DNA from: Sphingomonas sp. LR60
GTDB lineage: Bacteria; Pseudomonadota; Alphaproteobacteria; Sphingomonadales; Sphingomonadaceae
Assembly (NCBI RefSeq): GCF_036855935.1
Contig: NZ_JASPFK010000001.1
Location: 1,800,501-1,864,500 of the forward strand
DNA length: 64,000 nt
Direction: 5' to 3'
Under the pieces are notes generated by a model. The model saw only the letters and a program-made list of their open reading frames with translations, did not search any database and was not told the DNA's origin. The position numbers were made by a program, and so were the translations under genes. Position 1 is the stretch's first letter. Each line of letters begins with the position of its first letter. Positions 23,379-33,572 of this stretch are shown here, in pieces.

Positions 23379-23909
23379 TCAGCTGCGACGAAGCTTGTCG
23401 AGCTTCTTGAGCAGCATCCCGCGCTTCAACCGCGAAATGTGATCGATGAACAGCACGCCGTTCAGATGATCGATCTCATGCTGCATACATGTAGACATAA
23501 GGCCGTCGAACTCGGCCTCCTGCCGCGCACCGTCGGTGTCGAGCCAGGCGACCCGGCAGCGCGTCGGGCGTGTCACTTCGGCATATTGCTCGGGGATCGA
23601 GAGGCAGCCCTCGTTGTACCTCGAGGTTTCCTCGCTGAGCCACGTAAGTTCCGGGTTGATGAACGCGCGCGGGTCGCGTGCCGCCTCGCGGGGCTCGCCT
23701 TCTTCCAACTCGCGCTCCTGAAGGTCGATGACGACGATCCGCTGCATGATGCCGACCTGTACCGCCGCAAGCCCGATGCCGTGTGCGTCATACATGGTGT
23801 CGAACATGTCGGCGACTGTCGCGCGCACGGCGTCGTTCACTTCCGCAACGGGTTCAGCGGTTTCGCGCAAGCGCGCGTCGGGGACTTCTACGATCGGGAG
23901 AATGGCCAT
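23379..23909 (-). CDS. def: Peptide deformylase
   Basis: 176 residues. It removes the formyl group from nascent proteins using a metal site. The three motifs are intact: GIGLAAVQVG, EGCLSIPEQ and QHEIDHLNG. It is 31 bases from recR and co-directional with recR and rmuC. The divergently transcribed fmt lies 680 bases away, so the formylation and deformylation genes are neighbours. Confidence 0.97.
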   Translation of the reverse strand: MAILPIVEVPDARLRETAEPVAEVNDAVRATVADMFDTMYDAHGIGLAAVQVGIMQRIVVIDLQERELEEGEPREAARDPRAFINPELTWLSEETSRYNEGCLSIPEQYAEVTRPTRCRVAWLDTDGARQEAEFDGLMSTCMQHEIDHLNGVLFIDHISRLKRGMLLKKLDKLRRS

Positions 23910-23940
23910 GGCGCGGCGCTATAAGCGCGTCGCCGGCCCG

Positions 23941-24537
23941 TCAAGCGACCGGGCGGCGCGCCCGCAGCGCCTGCGCGAGCGTTCCTTCGTCGAGATAATC
24001 CAGCTCGCCGCCAACCGGCAGGCCGTGCGCGAGCTGCGTGAGCCGGACGGGATAGCGGTCCAGCCGCTCGGCGAGATAATGGGCGGTGGTCTGGCCTTCG
24101 AGCGTTGCGTTCATCGCCAGCACGACCTCGTCGACCGCCCCGTCGGCAACGCGCGCGATCAGCCCCTCGATCGCTAGATCCTCCGGACGAACCCCTTCCA
24201 GCGCCGACAAGCGCCCGCCAAGCACATGGAAACGGCCGGGAAAAAGGCGTCCACGCTCCAGCGCCCATAGGTCGCTGACATCCTCGACCACGCACAGGCT
24301 GCGCGGATCGCGGCGCGGGTCGGCGCAGATCTGGCACGGATCGCTGGTATCGACGTTCCCGCAATTACCGCAGGTTGCGAGCCGTTCCTCAACCGCGATC
24401 AGCGCCGCGCGCAACGGCGCTAGCGACGCCTCGCGACGCTTGAGCAGGTGGAGCACCGCCCGTCGCGCCGAACGGGGACCGAAACCGGGAAGCCGCGCCA
24501 GCGCGCTCGTCAGCGCCTCGATCTCGGGGGATGCCAT
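23941..24537 (-). CDS. recR: Recombination mediator RecR
   Basis: 198 residues with an N-terminal helix-hairpin-helix ([20 protein letters not shown]). A four-cysteine zinc finger ([16 protein letters not shown]) is followed by a Toprim domain ([14 protein letters not shown]) and a C-terminal Walker-like segment. It works with RecF/RecO to load RecA. The start [11 protein letters not shown] matches the family start and leaves 52 bases to the divergent fmt, room for back-to-back promoters. Confidence 0.96.
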   Translation of the reverse strand: MASPEIEALTSALARLPGFGPRSARRAVLHLLKRREASLAPLRAALIAVEERLATCGNCGNVDTSDPCQICADPRRDPRSLCVVEDVSDLWALERGRLFPGRFHVLGGRLSALEGVRPEDLAIEGLIARVADGAVDEVVLAMNATLEGQTTAHYLAERLDRYPVRLTQLAHGLPVGGELDYLDEGTLAQALRARRPVA

Positions 24538-24589
24538 GCGGAACAGATAGGGGGTTGCACCGCGCGCCGCCAGCGTGTCGAGAGGGGCG

Positions 24590-25495
24590 ATGCGGATCAT
24601 CTTCATGGGAACCCCGGCGTTCGCAGTGCCGACGCTGGAGGCTTTGGTCGCGGACGGGCACGATGTGGTCGCGGCGTACAGCCAGCCGCCGCGCCCCGGC
24701 GGTCGGCGCGGGCGTGAGCTGGTGCGCTCGCCCGTACATGTTCGTGCGGAAGAGCTGGGTGTTCCGGTGCATACCCCGGTTACGTTGCGCGACTCCGAAG
24801 CGCAGGCAGCGTTCGCGGCGCACGCAGCGGATGTCGCGGTGGTTGCGGCCTATGGGCTGATCCTGCCGCGCGCGGTGCTCGATGCGCCGCGGCTTGGATG
24901 CCTCAACGTCCATGGGTCGCTGTTGCCGCGCTGGCGGGGAGCGGCGCCGGTGCAGCGTGCGATCCTTGCCAGTGACGCCGAAACCGGGGTCGGGATCATG
25001 CAGATGGAGGCGGGACTTGATACCGGGCCGGTGCGGCTGGAAGGACGGACGCCGATCGGTCGCAAGAACGCCGGGCAACTCACGGACGAGCTATCGATGA
25101 TGGGCGCGCGCTTGATGGTTCAAGTCTTGCGTGAACCCGACGCCTACCCGCCCGTCGCGCAGCCGGAGACTGGCATCACCTATGCCGAGAAGATCCGCAA
25201 GGAAGAGGCCCGGATCAACTTCGGCCAGGACGCCGCGCAGGTCGTGCGGCAGATCGCGGCCTTCTGTCCGGTGCCGGGTGGCTTCTTCGAACATCAGGGG
25301 GAACGGGTGAAGGTGCTCGAAGCCGAGCTGGCGGAGGGGCATGGGTCGCCCGGCGAGGTGGTCGACGAAGCGATGACGATCACCTGCGCAACGGGCGCGA
25401 TCCGCCCGGTACGTGTACAACGCGCAGGGCGCGGCGTGATGAGCGTCGAGGAATTGTTGCGCGGCTTCCCGATCCCGGCCGGGACGCGGTTGTGA
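24590..25495 (+). CDS. fmt: Methionyl-tRNA formyltransferase
   Basis: 301 residues. It formylates initiator Met-tRNA from 10-formyl-THF. The signature [16 protein letters not shown] and the catalytic Asn/His ([10 protein letters not shown]) are intact, and the C-terminal OB-like domain follows from ~205. The start [20 protein letters not shown] is the family-typical opening; an ATG five codons upstream exists. It overlaps truA by four bases. Confidence 0.97.
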   Translation: MRIIFMGTPAFAVPTLEALVADGHDVVAAYSQPPRPGGRRGRELVRSPVHVRAEELGVPVHTPVTLRDSEAQAAFAAHAADVAVVAAYGLILPRAVLDAPRLGCLNVHGSLLPRWRGAAPVQRAILASDAETGVGIMQMEAGLDTGPVRLEGRTPIGRKNAGQLTDELSMMGARLMVQVLREPDAYPPVAQPETGITYAEKIRKEEARINFGQDAAQVVRQIAAFCPVPGGFFEHQGERVKVLEAELAEGHGSPGEVVDEAMTITCATGAIRPVRVQRAGRGVMSVEELLRGFPIPAGTRL

Positions 25496-26283
25496 CGCGC
25501 TATGCGCTGACCGTCGAGTTCGACGGGCGGCCGTTCATGGGCTGGCAGCGGCAGGCGCATGGCCCGAGCGTCCAGCAGGCGATCGAGGAAGCGGCGCTGG
25601 CAGTGACCGGCGAACAGGTCGTGGTGCATTGTGCCGGGCGAACCGATGCCGGCGTCCATGGTTTGGCGATGTGCGCGCATCTCGACATCGCCAAGCCGAT
25701 CGGCGCGTTTCGGCTGAGCGAAGCCCTCAACGCGCGACTGCGTCCCGCGCCGGTGGCGATCCTCAACTGCGTCGAGGTGGATGAAGATTTTCACGCGCGA
25801 TTTTCGTGCCTTGCGCGCGCTTATGAATATCGCATCGTCAATCGCCGCCCGCCGCTGACCTTCGAAAAAGGGCTGGCGTGGCAACTTCCGCAACCGCTCG
25901 ACGCGCGCGCGATGCACGATGCGGCACAGCTATTGGTCGGCGCGCACGACTTCACCACGTTTCGCTCGGCGCATTGCCAGTCGGCGAGCCCGCTCAAGTC
26001 GATCGACTGGATGGCGGTGACGCGCGACGACGACCGGGTGACCGTGCGGGTGGAGGCGCGGTCGTTCCTCCACCATCAGGTGCGTTCGATGGTGGGGTGC
26101 CTCGCGCTGGTCGGGATGGGACGGTGGTCGAAAGACGATCTCGGCGACGCGTTGCGGGCCGCCGACCGGGGTCGGCTGGGCCTCAACGCGCCGCCCGACG
26201 GGCTGTTCTTCGTGAAGGCGCTCTATGCAGGCGACCGGCTGAAGCGCGACGCCAGTTCGATGTGCGTCGACCAGCGGAATTGA
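25492..26283 (+). CDS. truA: tRNA pseudouridine synthase A (38-40)
   Basis: 263 residues. It begins with GTG overlapping the fmt stop. The catalytic Asp is in [12 protein letters not shown] (~52), with LDVEF-like and YEYRIVNRR strands and C-terminal [17 protein letters not shown]. Its 3' end runs 61 bases into the convergent methyltransferase gene; both C-termini look genuine, so the overlap is real on the DNA shown. Confidence 0.96.
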   Translation: MTRYALTVEFDGRPFMGWQRQAHGPSVQQAIEEAALAVTGEQVVVHCAGRTDAGVHGLAMCAHLDIAKPIGAFRLSEALNARLRPAPVAILNCVEVDEDFHARFSCLARAYEYRIVNRRPPLTFEKGLAWQLPQPLDARAMHDAAQLLVGAHDFTTFRSAHCQSASPLKSIDWMAVTRDDDRVTVRVEARSFLHHQVRSMVGCLALVGMGRWSKDDLGDALRAADRGRLGLNAPPDGLFFVKALYAGDRLKRDASSMCVDQRN

Positions 26284-27401
26284 CCGACCGCCTGCACCCA
26301 GTCGAGCGTGTAGCCGGCTTTGCACAATTCCTGTGCATCACGCGCGAAGCTGCTGGGACTACATGAAATATACCCGATAGTCGCGACCTTCGACGCGGCG
26401 AGTTGCAACACCTGCTCGCGGGCACCGGCACGCGGCGGATCGAGGACGATCGCGTCGAAGCGGTCCAGCTCCGCGCTGGTCAACGGACGGCGGAACAGGT
26501 CGCGATGCTCGGTGAACACCGGACGCTGCGCCCGCCCGGCCGCGGCCTTGAGCGCCATGATCGCATCGCGCGCCCCTTCGGCGGCGTAGACGCGCGCATC
26601 GAGAGACAAGGCAAAGGTGCCGAGACCGGCGAACAGGTCGGCGACGATCCGAGCGCCCTGCACTGCCTCGAGCGTGGCGGCGACCAGTGCCGCCTCACCC
26701 TCGACCGTCGCCTGAAGGAAGGCGCCTGGCGGGAGCGGCACCGCGACATCGCCGAGCGTGATCGTCACCGGCTCTGGCTCCCAGCGGGTTTCCGGCCCCA
26801 TGCCGTCGTCGAACGCGATCCGCGCGACGCGGTGCGCCTGTGCCAATGCGGTAAGCGCGTCGTGATGCGCGAGACCTTCGGGCGCGACGCCCTTCACGAG
26901 CACGTCGACACCCTGATCGGCAAGGGTCAGATGAACGTCCAGGCGACGCTTCGCTTTGAAGCTTGGGAGCAGCCGCTTGAGCGGGCGGACCAGCGCGAAC
27001 AGCTCGGGTGCGAGCACATGGCATTCATGCAGATCGACGATCTGATGGCTGCGCTCTGCGGTGAAGCCGATCCGGCCGGACGGCTCCATGTGCAGCGTGG
27101 CGCGGCGGCGGGTGCGCGGCGGCGACAATAACGGCGGACGGATCGGCGCACGCACGCCATGCGCCTCCAATGCCCCTGCAATGCGATCGGTGATGAACCC
27201 GGCCCAGGCGATATCGTCTAAGTGCTGAAGCTGGCAGCCGCCGCATTCTGGATAATGGCGGCACGGCGGATCGAGATGGTGCGGGCCGCGGACGATCGTT
27301 CCATCGGCGGCGAGCGTGTCGCCGGGAGCGGCCAAAGGGATGTGCCGACCGTCATCAGCGATGCCTTCGCCACGCGCCGCGACCCGGACGATGGTGGTCA
27401 T
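26223..27401 (-). CDS. TrmA/RlmD-family 23S rRNA or tRNA m5U methyltransferase
   Basis: About 392 residues. A 4Fe-4S-type cysteine set ([17 protein letters not shown]) is followed by a SAM domain with [25 protein letters not shown] and the catalytic segment [11 protein letters not shown]. The end [14 protein letters not shown] is typical. The N-terminal TRAM-like domain is short. The start [13 protein letters not shown] is chosen as the first consistent start upstream of the TRAM region. It overlaps nnr by four bases and truA convergently by 61. Confidence 0.9.
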   Translation of the reverse strand: MTTIVRVAARGEGIADDGRHIPLAAPGDTLAADGTIVRGPHHLDPPCRHYPECGGCQLQHLDDIAWAGFITDRIAGALEAHGVRAPIRPPLLSPPRTRRRATLHMEPSGRIGFTAERSHQIVDLHECHVLAPELFALVRPLKRLLPSFKAKRRLDVHLTLADQGVDVLVKGVAPEGLAHHDALTALAQAHRVARIAFDDGMGPETRWEPEPVTITLGDVAVPLPPGAFLQATVEGEAALVAATLEAVQGARIVADLFAGLGTFALSLDARVYAAEGARDAIMALKAAAGRAQRPVFTEHRDLFRRPLTSAELDRFDAIVLDPPRAGAREQVLQLAASKVATIGYISCSPSSFARDAQELCKAGYTLDWVQAVGQFRWSTHIELASRFSRSPA

Positions 27402-28774
27402 GCGCGTGCTCCCGACAGGGCCGTTGCGAGTTCGTCGGCGATGAACGCGGGTCCGAGCCGCCGCGCCGCCTCGGCGTGGAGCCATACTCCGGCCGCGGCG
27501 GCGTCGAGCTGCGCGTGGCCGCCTGCGAGCATCGCGGCGATCGCACCGGCGAGGACGTCGCCGGTGCCGGCGGTCGATAGCCATGAGGTCGCTTCACCGG
27601 CCATGATCGCCTGACCGTCGGGCGCGGCAATGACAGTGGCTGGTCCCTTGAAGACGACGATGGCCTGCGCGCGTACGGCGGCGTCGCGCGCCGCGGCGAG
27701 TTTGTTTCCGGTGGGTGCCCCGAACAAGGCAGCGAATTCGCCGGCGTGCGGGGTGAGGATCAGCGGCGCATTGCGCTCGGCGAGCCGCTCGGGGCTGATC
27801 AGATGGAGTGCGTCGCCGTCGATCACCAGCGGATGGTCGGTGGCGAGCGCCTGATCGAGCAGCGCGCGCGCTTCGTCGTTGCGGCCGAGGCCGGGCCCAA
27901 TCAACAGCGCGGTGATGCGCGGGTCGGCGAGCGCTTCCGCGTCGCAGCGGCGGCGGACCAGCGCGTGCGGCGCGCCGGGGATAGTCGCGCCGAGCAGTTC
28001 GACGTATCCCGCGCCTGCGTGCATCGCCGCGCGGGCCGCGAGCTGCGCCGCCCCGGCCATCCGCCCCCGAACGACCGCGACCATGCCGCGCGTGAACTTG
28101 TGCGCATCCATGGGTGGCGCGGCGAAATCCGGACGTGCGAGGGCGTGCACTGCGCTTTCGGTTCCGACGCCGATCGGGATCATGCGCACGACGCCGCACC
28201 GCGCAGCGGCGGGCTGGAGCAGATGCGCGGGCTTGGCAGCGCCGAGCGCGAGCGTGGCGTGGAACGCGGGGACGTCGCCGAGCAATGCACCGTCATCGGT
28301 CGAGACGCCGCTGGGGAGGTCGACCGCAATGGCGAGGTTCGCCTTTGCGACCAGCCGCCCGAGCGCGTCGCTGGTGTCGCTGTCGAGCGCGCGCGACAGG
28401 CCGGTGCCGAACAGCGCATCGACCAGCACCGGTGCAGGTGAGACCGTCGTGAGCGGCTCGACCGCGCCCGTCCATAACGCGCGCGCGGCGATCGCGGCGG
28501 GGGTATGCGGTTCGGCGGAGGCGGCGACGCGGACCATCCGCCCGGCGGCGTGCAGGCGGGCGGCGGCGACATAGCCATCGCCGCCATTGTTGCCGGGACC
28601 GCACAAGATCAACACTTCATTGACGCCCGCAAGCCGCCGGACGGCATCGGCGATCCCTGCCCCGGCGCGCTGCATCAGCGTATCGACACTGATGCCGGTG
28701 GCGATGACGGCTGCTTCCGCCGCGCGCATCTCGGCGGCGGTGAGCACGGGGGTTCCGGCGATCGGGATCATCAC
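27398..28774 (-). CDS. nnr: Bifunctional NAD(P)H-hydrate epimerase/dehydratase
   Basis: 458 residues. The N-terminal epimerase (residues ~1-205) has GPGNNGGDGYVAAARLH; the C-terminal ADP-dependent dehydratase has LIGPGLGRN, LTPHAGEFAALFG and TAGTGDVLAGAIAAMLAGG. It repairs hydrated NADH and NADPH. The fused form is common in bacteria. It overlaps the TrmA-family gene by four bases, so the two are probably co-transcribed; ilvD lies upstream across 155 bases. Confidence 0.95.
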   Translation of the reverse strand: MMIPIAGTPVLTAAEMRAAEAAVIATGISVDTLMQRAGAGIADAVRRLAGVNEVLILCGPGNNGGDGYVAAARLHAAGRMVRVAASAEPHTPAAIAARALWTGAVEPLTTVSPAPVLVDALFGTGLSRALDSDTSDALGRLVAKANLAIAVDLPSGVSTDDGALLGDVPAFHATLALGAAKPAHLLQPAAARCGVVRMIPIGVGTESAVHALARPDFAAPPMDAHKFTRGMVAVVRGRMAGAAQLAARAAMHAGAGYVELLGATIPGAPHALVRRRCDAEALADPRITALLIGPGLGRNDEARALLDQALATDHPLVIDGDALHLISPERLAERNAPLILTPHAGEFAALFGAPTGNKLAAARDAAVRAQAIVVFKGPATVIAAPDGQAIMAGEATSWLSTAGTGDVLAGAIAAMLAGGHAQLDAAAAGVWLHAEAARRLGPAFIADELATALSGARA

Positions 28775-28872
28775 CGGTGCCTACCGCCTGATGACGCCGG
28801 AGTGAAGCGGTTCGTTGAGATGGATGGCACGCCTGCTCGCAAACCAGCCGAACCTGACGTCGCGCCTGTCAT

Positions 28873-28915
28873 CGAAGCAATCCATCGCGGCGCCACCCGA
28901 CAATGGATTGCTTCG
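28873..28915. repeat. Hairpin related to the 78-bp palindrome, 3' of ilvD
   Basis: Arms CGAAGCAATCCAT (28873-28885) and ATGGATTGCTTCG (28903-28915) are exact inverted repeats around a 17-base loop. The arm matches the inner part of the repeats at 1641 and 57991. It lies 15 bases beyond the ilvD stop, so it may act as a terminator or mRNA-end structure. Confidence 0.8.
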
Positions 28916-28929
28916 CTGCATCCGCAGCC

Positions 28930-30651
28930 TCAAATATCTGCGTAGACGTGCCGCTCCGTCTTCGCGCCGGGGTGCGTCACCGCGCCCTTGTAGGCCGGAC
29001 CGACATTCTGGGCGTAGCGCCACAAGGCACCCGCGCCATAATCGTTTTGGCGCGCCTGCCACCGGGCGCGGCGGTCGCCGAGCACCGCCTCGTCGACGAG
29101 CAGGTCGATCGTCCCTGCTTCGGCGTCGATGCGGATCGGGTCGCCGTCCTCGACGAGCGCGATCGGGCCGCCTTCGGCTGCCTCCGGCCCGACATGGCCG
29201 ATGCAGAAACCGCGCGTCCCGCCCGAGAAGCGACCGTCGGTGATCAGCGCGACCTTCTCGCCCATGCCGAGGCCGTAGAGCGCCGCGGTGGTGGAGAGCA
29301 TCTCGCGCATCCCCGGCCCGCCCTTGGGACCCTCGTAGCGGATGACGATGACCTCGCCCTCGTTGATTTGGCGTGCCTCGACCGCAGCGAAGGCGTCCTC
29401 CTCGCAGTCGAAACAGCGCGCCGGCCCTTCGAACTGCAGGCGGTGCATCCCCGCGACCTTGACGATCGCGCCATCGGGGGCGAGCGACCCGCGCAGCCCG
29501 ACGACGCCGCCGGTCGGTGTGATCGGGGTCGAGACGTCGTAGATCACCTTCTGGTCGGGGTTCCACGTCACCTCGTCGATGTTCTCGCCGAGCGTCTTGC
29601 CGGTAACGGTCAGGCACTCGCCGTCGAGCAACCCGCCGGCCAGCATCGTCTTCATCAGCATGTAGACGCCGCCGGCCTCGTACATGTCCTTGGCGACATA
29701 CTTCCCGCCCGGCTTCAGGTCGGCGATGTAAGGCGTCGACTTGAAGGCTTCGGCGACATCGAACAGGTCGAACTCGATCCCGGCCTCGCTCGCCATCGCG
29801 GGCAGGTGGAGCGCGGCGTTGGTCGACCCGCCGGTCGCCGCCACGACGCGCGCGGCGTTGATGAACGCGCTGCGCGTGCAGATATCGCGCGGACGCAGGT
29901 TGCGCGCGACCAGCTCCATCACCTGCGCGCCCGCGGCGACGGCGATCTGCTCGCGCGTCGTATAGGGTGCGGGGACCATGTTGCTGTTGGGAAGCGACAG
30001 GCCGATCGCCTCGCCGACACACGCCATCGTGTTGGCGGTGAACTGGCCGCCGCAGGCGCCGTGGCCGGGGCACGCGACCTTCTCCAGCTCGTGCACCTCG
30101 GACAACGGACACGCGCCGGCGGCATATTTGCCGACCACCTCGAACACGTCGACTACGGTCACGTCGCGGTCGTGAAAGCGGCCGGGGAGGATCGAGCCGC
30201 CATAGACGAAGATCGACGGCACATTGAGCCGCAGCATCGCCATCATCATCCCGGGCAGCGATTTGTCGCACCCCGCGAAGCCGACCAGCGCGTCATAGCA
30301 ATGGCCGCGAACCGACAGCTCGACCGAGTCGGCGATCACCTCGCGGCTGACCAGCGAGGATTTCATCCCCTGATGCCCCATCGCGATCCCGTCGGTGACC
30401 GTGATCGTGTTGAAGCGGCGCGGCATCCCACCGCCCTGCTCCACACCGCGGCGCGAGGCGTCGGCCTGCGCGTTCAGCGTGGTGTTGCACGGCGCGCTGT
30501 CGTTACCGGCGGAGGCGAGCGCGACGAACGGGCGCGCGATCTCCTCCTCGGTGAGGCCCATCGCATAATAATAGCTGCGGTGCGGCGCGCGTTCGGGGCC
30601 GACCGACACGTGGCGGCTCGGCAGGCGGGACTTGTCGAAGGTCTGGGTCAT
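28930..30651 (-). CDS. ilvD: Dihydroxy-acid dehydratase
   Basis: 573 residues with an iron-sulfur cluster; a valine, isoleucine and CoA-precursor enzyme. Cluster cysteines are in [22 protein letters not shown] and [18 protein letters not shown], so the enzyme looks complete. The start [16 protein letters not shown] is the family form; an ATG three codons upstream is also possible. It precedes nnr on the same strand with the 28873 hairpin between. Confidence 0.97.
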   Translation of the reverse strand: MTQTFDKSRLPSRHVSVGPERAPHRSYYYAMGLTEEEIARPFVALASAGNDSAPCNTTLNAQADASRRGVEQGGGMPRRFNTITVTDGIAMGHQGMKSSLVSREVIADSVELSVRGHCYDALVGFAGCDKSLPGMMMAMLRLNVPSIFVYGGSILPGRFHDRDVTVVDVFEVVGKYAAGACPLSEVHELEKVACPGHGACGGQFTANTMACVGEAIGLSLPNSNMVPAPYTTREQIAVAAGAQVMELVARNLRPRDICTRSAFINAARVVAATGGSTNAALHLPAMASEAGIEFDLFDVAEAFKSTPYIADLKPGGKYVAKDMYEAGGVYMLMKTMLAGGLLDGECLTVTGKTLGENIDEVTWNPDQKVIYDVSTPITPTGGVVGLRGSLAPDGAIVKVAGMHRLQFEGPARCFDCEEDAFAAVEARQINEGEVIVIRYEGPKGGPGMREMLSTTAALYGLGMGEKVALITDGRFSGGTRGFCIGHVGPEAAEGGPIALVEDGDPIRIDAEAGTIDLLVDEAVLGDRRARWQARQNDYGAGALWRYAQNVGPAYKGAVTHPGAKTERHVYADI

Positions 30652-30701
30652 GATGCGCACGCCTATGTCGCCGAAGGCGGGCGTTGCGCAAGTATTATGC
30701 G

Positions 30702-31049
30702 TCAGGCCAGCTCGCTAAGCGCCTTGTCGACGCCATCGATCGTGAACGGCTTGGCGAGGCGCGGCCGCTCGCGGTGGGTCGCGGCGATCTCGTCGCCGCC
30801 GCCACCGGTAGCGAAGACGAACGGGATGTTGCGTTCGGCAAGCGCGTCGGCGATCGCGAAGCTCTTCTCACCACCGCGCAGGTTGACGTCGAGGATCGCG
30901 GCGTCGAACCCGCCCGCCTCCACCAACGGCAGCGCCGCGGCGACGCTGTCGGCGGTCCCGGCATGAGTCTTGTCGAGCGCGTCGAGGAAATCCTCGAGCA
31001 TCATCGCAATCAACGGTTCGTCTTCGACCAAAAGCACACGCATCGTCAT
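30702..31049 (-). CDS. FAT GUY-type single-domain response regulator
   Basis: 115 residues: a receiver domain with no output domain. The acidic pocket (VEDEP) and phospho-acceptor Asp54 in [11 protein letters not shown] are present. [12 protein letters not shown] followed by AKPFT marks the FAT GUY family, whose sphingomonad members (for example SdrG) act in the general stress response. The start [11 protein letters not shown] has an alternative ATG two codons later. It lies 89 bases downstream of cckA on the same strand. Confidence 0.88.
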   Translation of the reverse strand: MTMRVLLVEDEPLIAMMLEDFLDALDKTHAGTADSVAAALPLVEAGGFDAAILDVNLRGGEKSFAIADALAERNIPFVFATGGGGDEIAATHRERPRLAKPFTIDGVDKALSELA

Positions 31050-31138
31050 GGCGAAATGCCATAGCGCGCTCTCGCGCGCACGCAACCGCTCTCACGTGTC
31101 CGTTACGATACAGAAACATCTCGATTTCAGGCGGCTGT

Positions 31139-33558
31139 TCACGCCTGAGGCCGGGATGCCTCATCCTGTGCGACCAGCACGTCTCGGGTCGCCTCCGCCA
31201 GCTGCTGCACCGAAAACGGCTTGGGCAGGAAAGCGACGTTGTCGAGGTCGATCGAGCGGCGCAATTGCTCCTCGGCATAGCCGGACATGAACAGGATCGG
31301 GATCCCCGGATGGATCTTGCGGAGTTGCCGCGCGAGCGTGGGGCCATCCATCAACGGCATCATCACGTCGGAGATGACCAACGTCGGCCTGTCGACGCCT
31401 TGCATCAACTCCATCGCCGCCTCGCCGTTTTCCGCCGCAAGCACGGTATAGCCCTGTCGCGCCAGCGCCCGCTCGGCGACCGCGCGAACCATGTCCTCGT
31501 CCTCGACCAGCAGGATCGTCCCGCTGCCCCACAGGTCGCCCGAGCGGTGCCGGGCGGCCTGTTTAGCCTGTGCCGCGACGGTCACCGCATCGGGGACGCC
31601 GGCGGTATGGACCGGCAGATAGATGGTGAAGGTCGCGCCGCGTCCAGGACGGGGTCGGCGAAGATGAAGCCGCCGGATTGCTTGACGATGCCGTAGACGG
31701 TCGACAGCCCGAGCCCGGTGCCCTTGCCCACCTCCTTGGTGGTGAAGAACGGCTCGAAGATCTTCGGCAACACCTCCGGCGGGATGCCGGTGCCGGTGTC
31801 GGATATTTCCAGCGCCGTATAATCGCCGTTGGGAATGATGTCGCCACGCCGGCGGGTCTCGCCGATCGGCACCGAGCGGGTCTGGATCGTCAGCTTGCCG
31901 CTGGTGCCGGTGCTGAGCATCGCGTCGCGCGCGTTGACCGCCAGGTTGACGACCACCTGCTCGAGCTGTCCCGGATCGGCACGTACGGCGCCGAGATCGC
32001 GGCCGTGCTTGACCTCCATCGTCACGGTTTCGCCCATCAGCCGGCGCAACAGGTTCGACACTTCGGAGACGACGTCGGGCAGCTGCAACACCTGCGGCCG
32101 CAGCGTCTGCTGGCGCGAGAAGGCGAGCAATTGCCGGGTCAGGCTCGCCGCACGGTTCGAATTGGCGCGGATCTGCTGGATATCGTCATAATCGCTGTCG
32201 CCCGGCGAGTGGCGCATCAGCATCAGATCGCAATGCCCGATGATCGCGGTCAGGATGTTGTTGAAGTCGTGGGCGACGCCGCCTGCCAGCTGGCCGACCG
32301 CCTGCATCTTGGTCGCCTGCGCCACCTCGCGCTTCAACCGGTTCTCCTCGCCATTGTCCTTGAGGCTCAACAGCACCGCCGCATCGCCGAGCCCACGGGC
32401 AGCGGCGATCGACAAGGCGACCGGATCGTCGGGATGCCCCTTCAACCGCACCGCCAGATCGGTCGAGCGCGCCGCCGTGCTCGCGAAACGACGGATCGCA
32501 TCGGCGACCGCGCTCTTGTCCTCGCGCACGACGAGGTCGCCGGGGTAGATCGGCGGCACGCCGGCGTTGACGTTCGCCGCGCGAGCGAACGCACTGTTCA
32601 TCTGGAGGAAGCGTCCCTCGCGATCGACAAGCGCGACACCGAACGGCATCAGCATCAGCAACGCCTCGATCCCGTCGCCCGATGCGCCGCCGATCGACGG
32701 ATCGCTGTCGACCAGCGCGACGAGGATCGCCGCCTCAGGATCGTCGGAGAGGGGGATCTGAATAAGTCTCAGCGGGGTGGCCGCGCCTCCCTCCGCGACG
32801 AAGCGGACCAGCCCCGCATCGTCTTCTGCAAGGAAAGCGGCGAGATCCTCGCCGATGATCGGCCGATCCGCAGACGGCGAGGCGCGTGTCTGAAGCACCG
32901 CGTTCGCCGAGATGACGTAACCCTCGGCGGTGATGAGCGCCGCCATGACGCCCGCCGCGCCAAGCTGCGCGCCGAGCACGCCGTTGAGCGCCTCCATCAA
33001 TCGTGCGGGCAGCCCCGGCGAAACCGCGCGGCCCGCGAAGCGCCAGATCAGCACATCCTGTTGCTGACCCGCCCGCACGATCGTCGCCTCGATCACCCCG
33101 ACCGCACCTTTGAGCGCGACATGCGCCTTTCCATCGCGCCACGCGGTGCGCCCCGCTACCTCCAGCTCGCCTGCGCCGTCGCCGGCCAGCGGCAGCGACG
33201 GCGGGGTCGGGAAGCCGGCGAACATCTGCTCATATTGATCGTTCGCGCACACCAACCGCCCGCTGCGGTCGGTGATCGCGACACCGTCCGGGCTCGCCTC
33301 CGCCATGACGCGCAGCAATTCCCAATCATAGCTGACCATTACCGCCGCATCGGTCGCACGCCGCAGCCGGACGACCGCGGCAGCCGCCCCGGCGAGCACC
33401 AGCGCCGTTGCGAGAAAGCCGCCCGCGACCAGCGGATCGCCCACCAGCCACAGGATCAACGCGGCGGCGGCCATCCCGGCAACGCCGGCAATCGCCAGCG
33501 CGGCGACTCCGCCGTCGAGCCACCGCCGTTCCTTCTCGATCGTCGCGAGCCGCATCAC
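31139..33558 (-). CDS. cckA: Hybrid histidine kinase CckA, split by one-base frameshift
   Basis: About 806 residues when repaired. Two transmembrane helices near 15-65 precede PAS-like segments. The DHp box [20 protein letters not shown] lies near residue 430, and the ATPase domain has [20 protein letters not shown] and [16 protein letters not shown]. The C-terminal receiver has [10 protein letters not shown] near 733 and LPKPFS. It starts the CckA-ChpT-CtrA phosphorelay. The frame fails at 31644-31645: one base is missing in a short C run, and the sequence resumes [17 protein letters not shown] one base over. It is directly downstream of the M13 peptidase gene (14 bases). Confidence 0.9.
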
Positions 33559-33572
33559 CGTCGTTCAGCCGA

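Noticed and set aside
28903..30966. Long plus-strand frame opposite ilvD
   Set aside because: ilvD is complete with all cluster cysteines; the plus-strand product has no recognisable motif.
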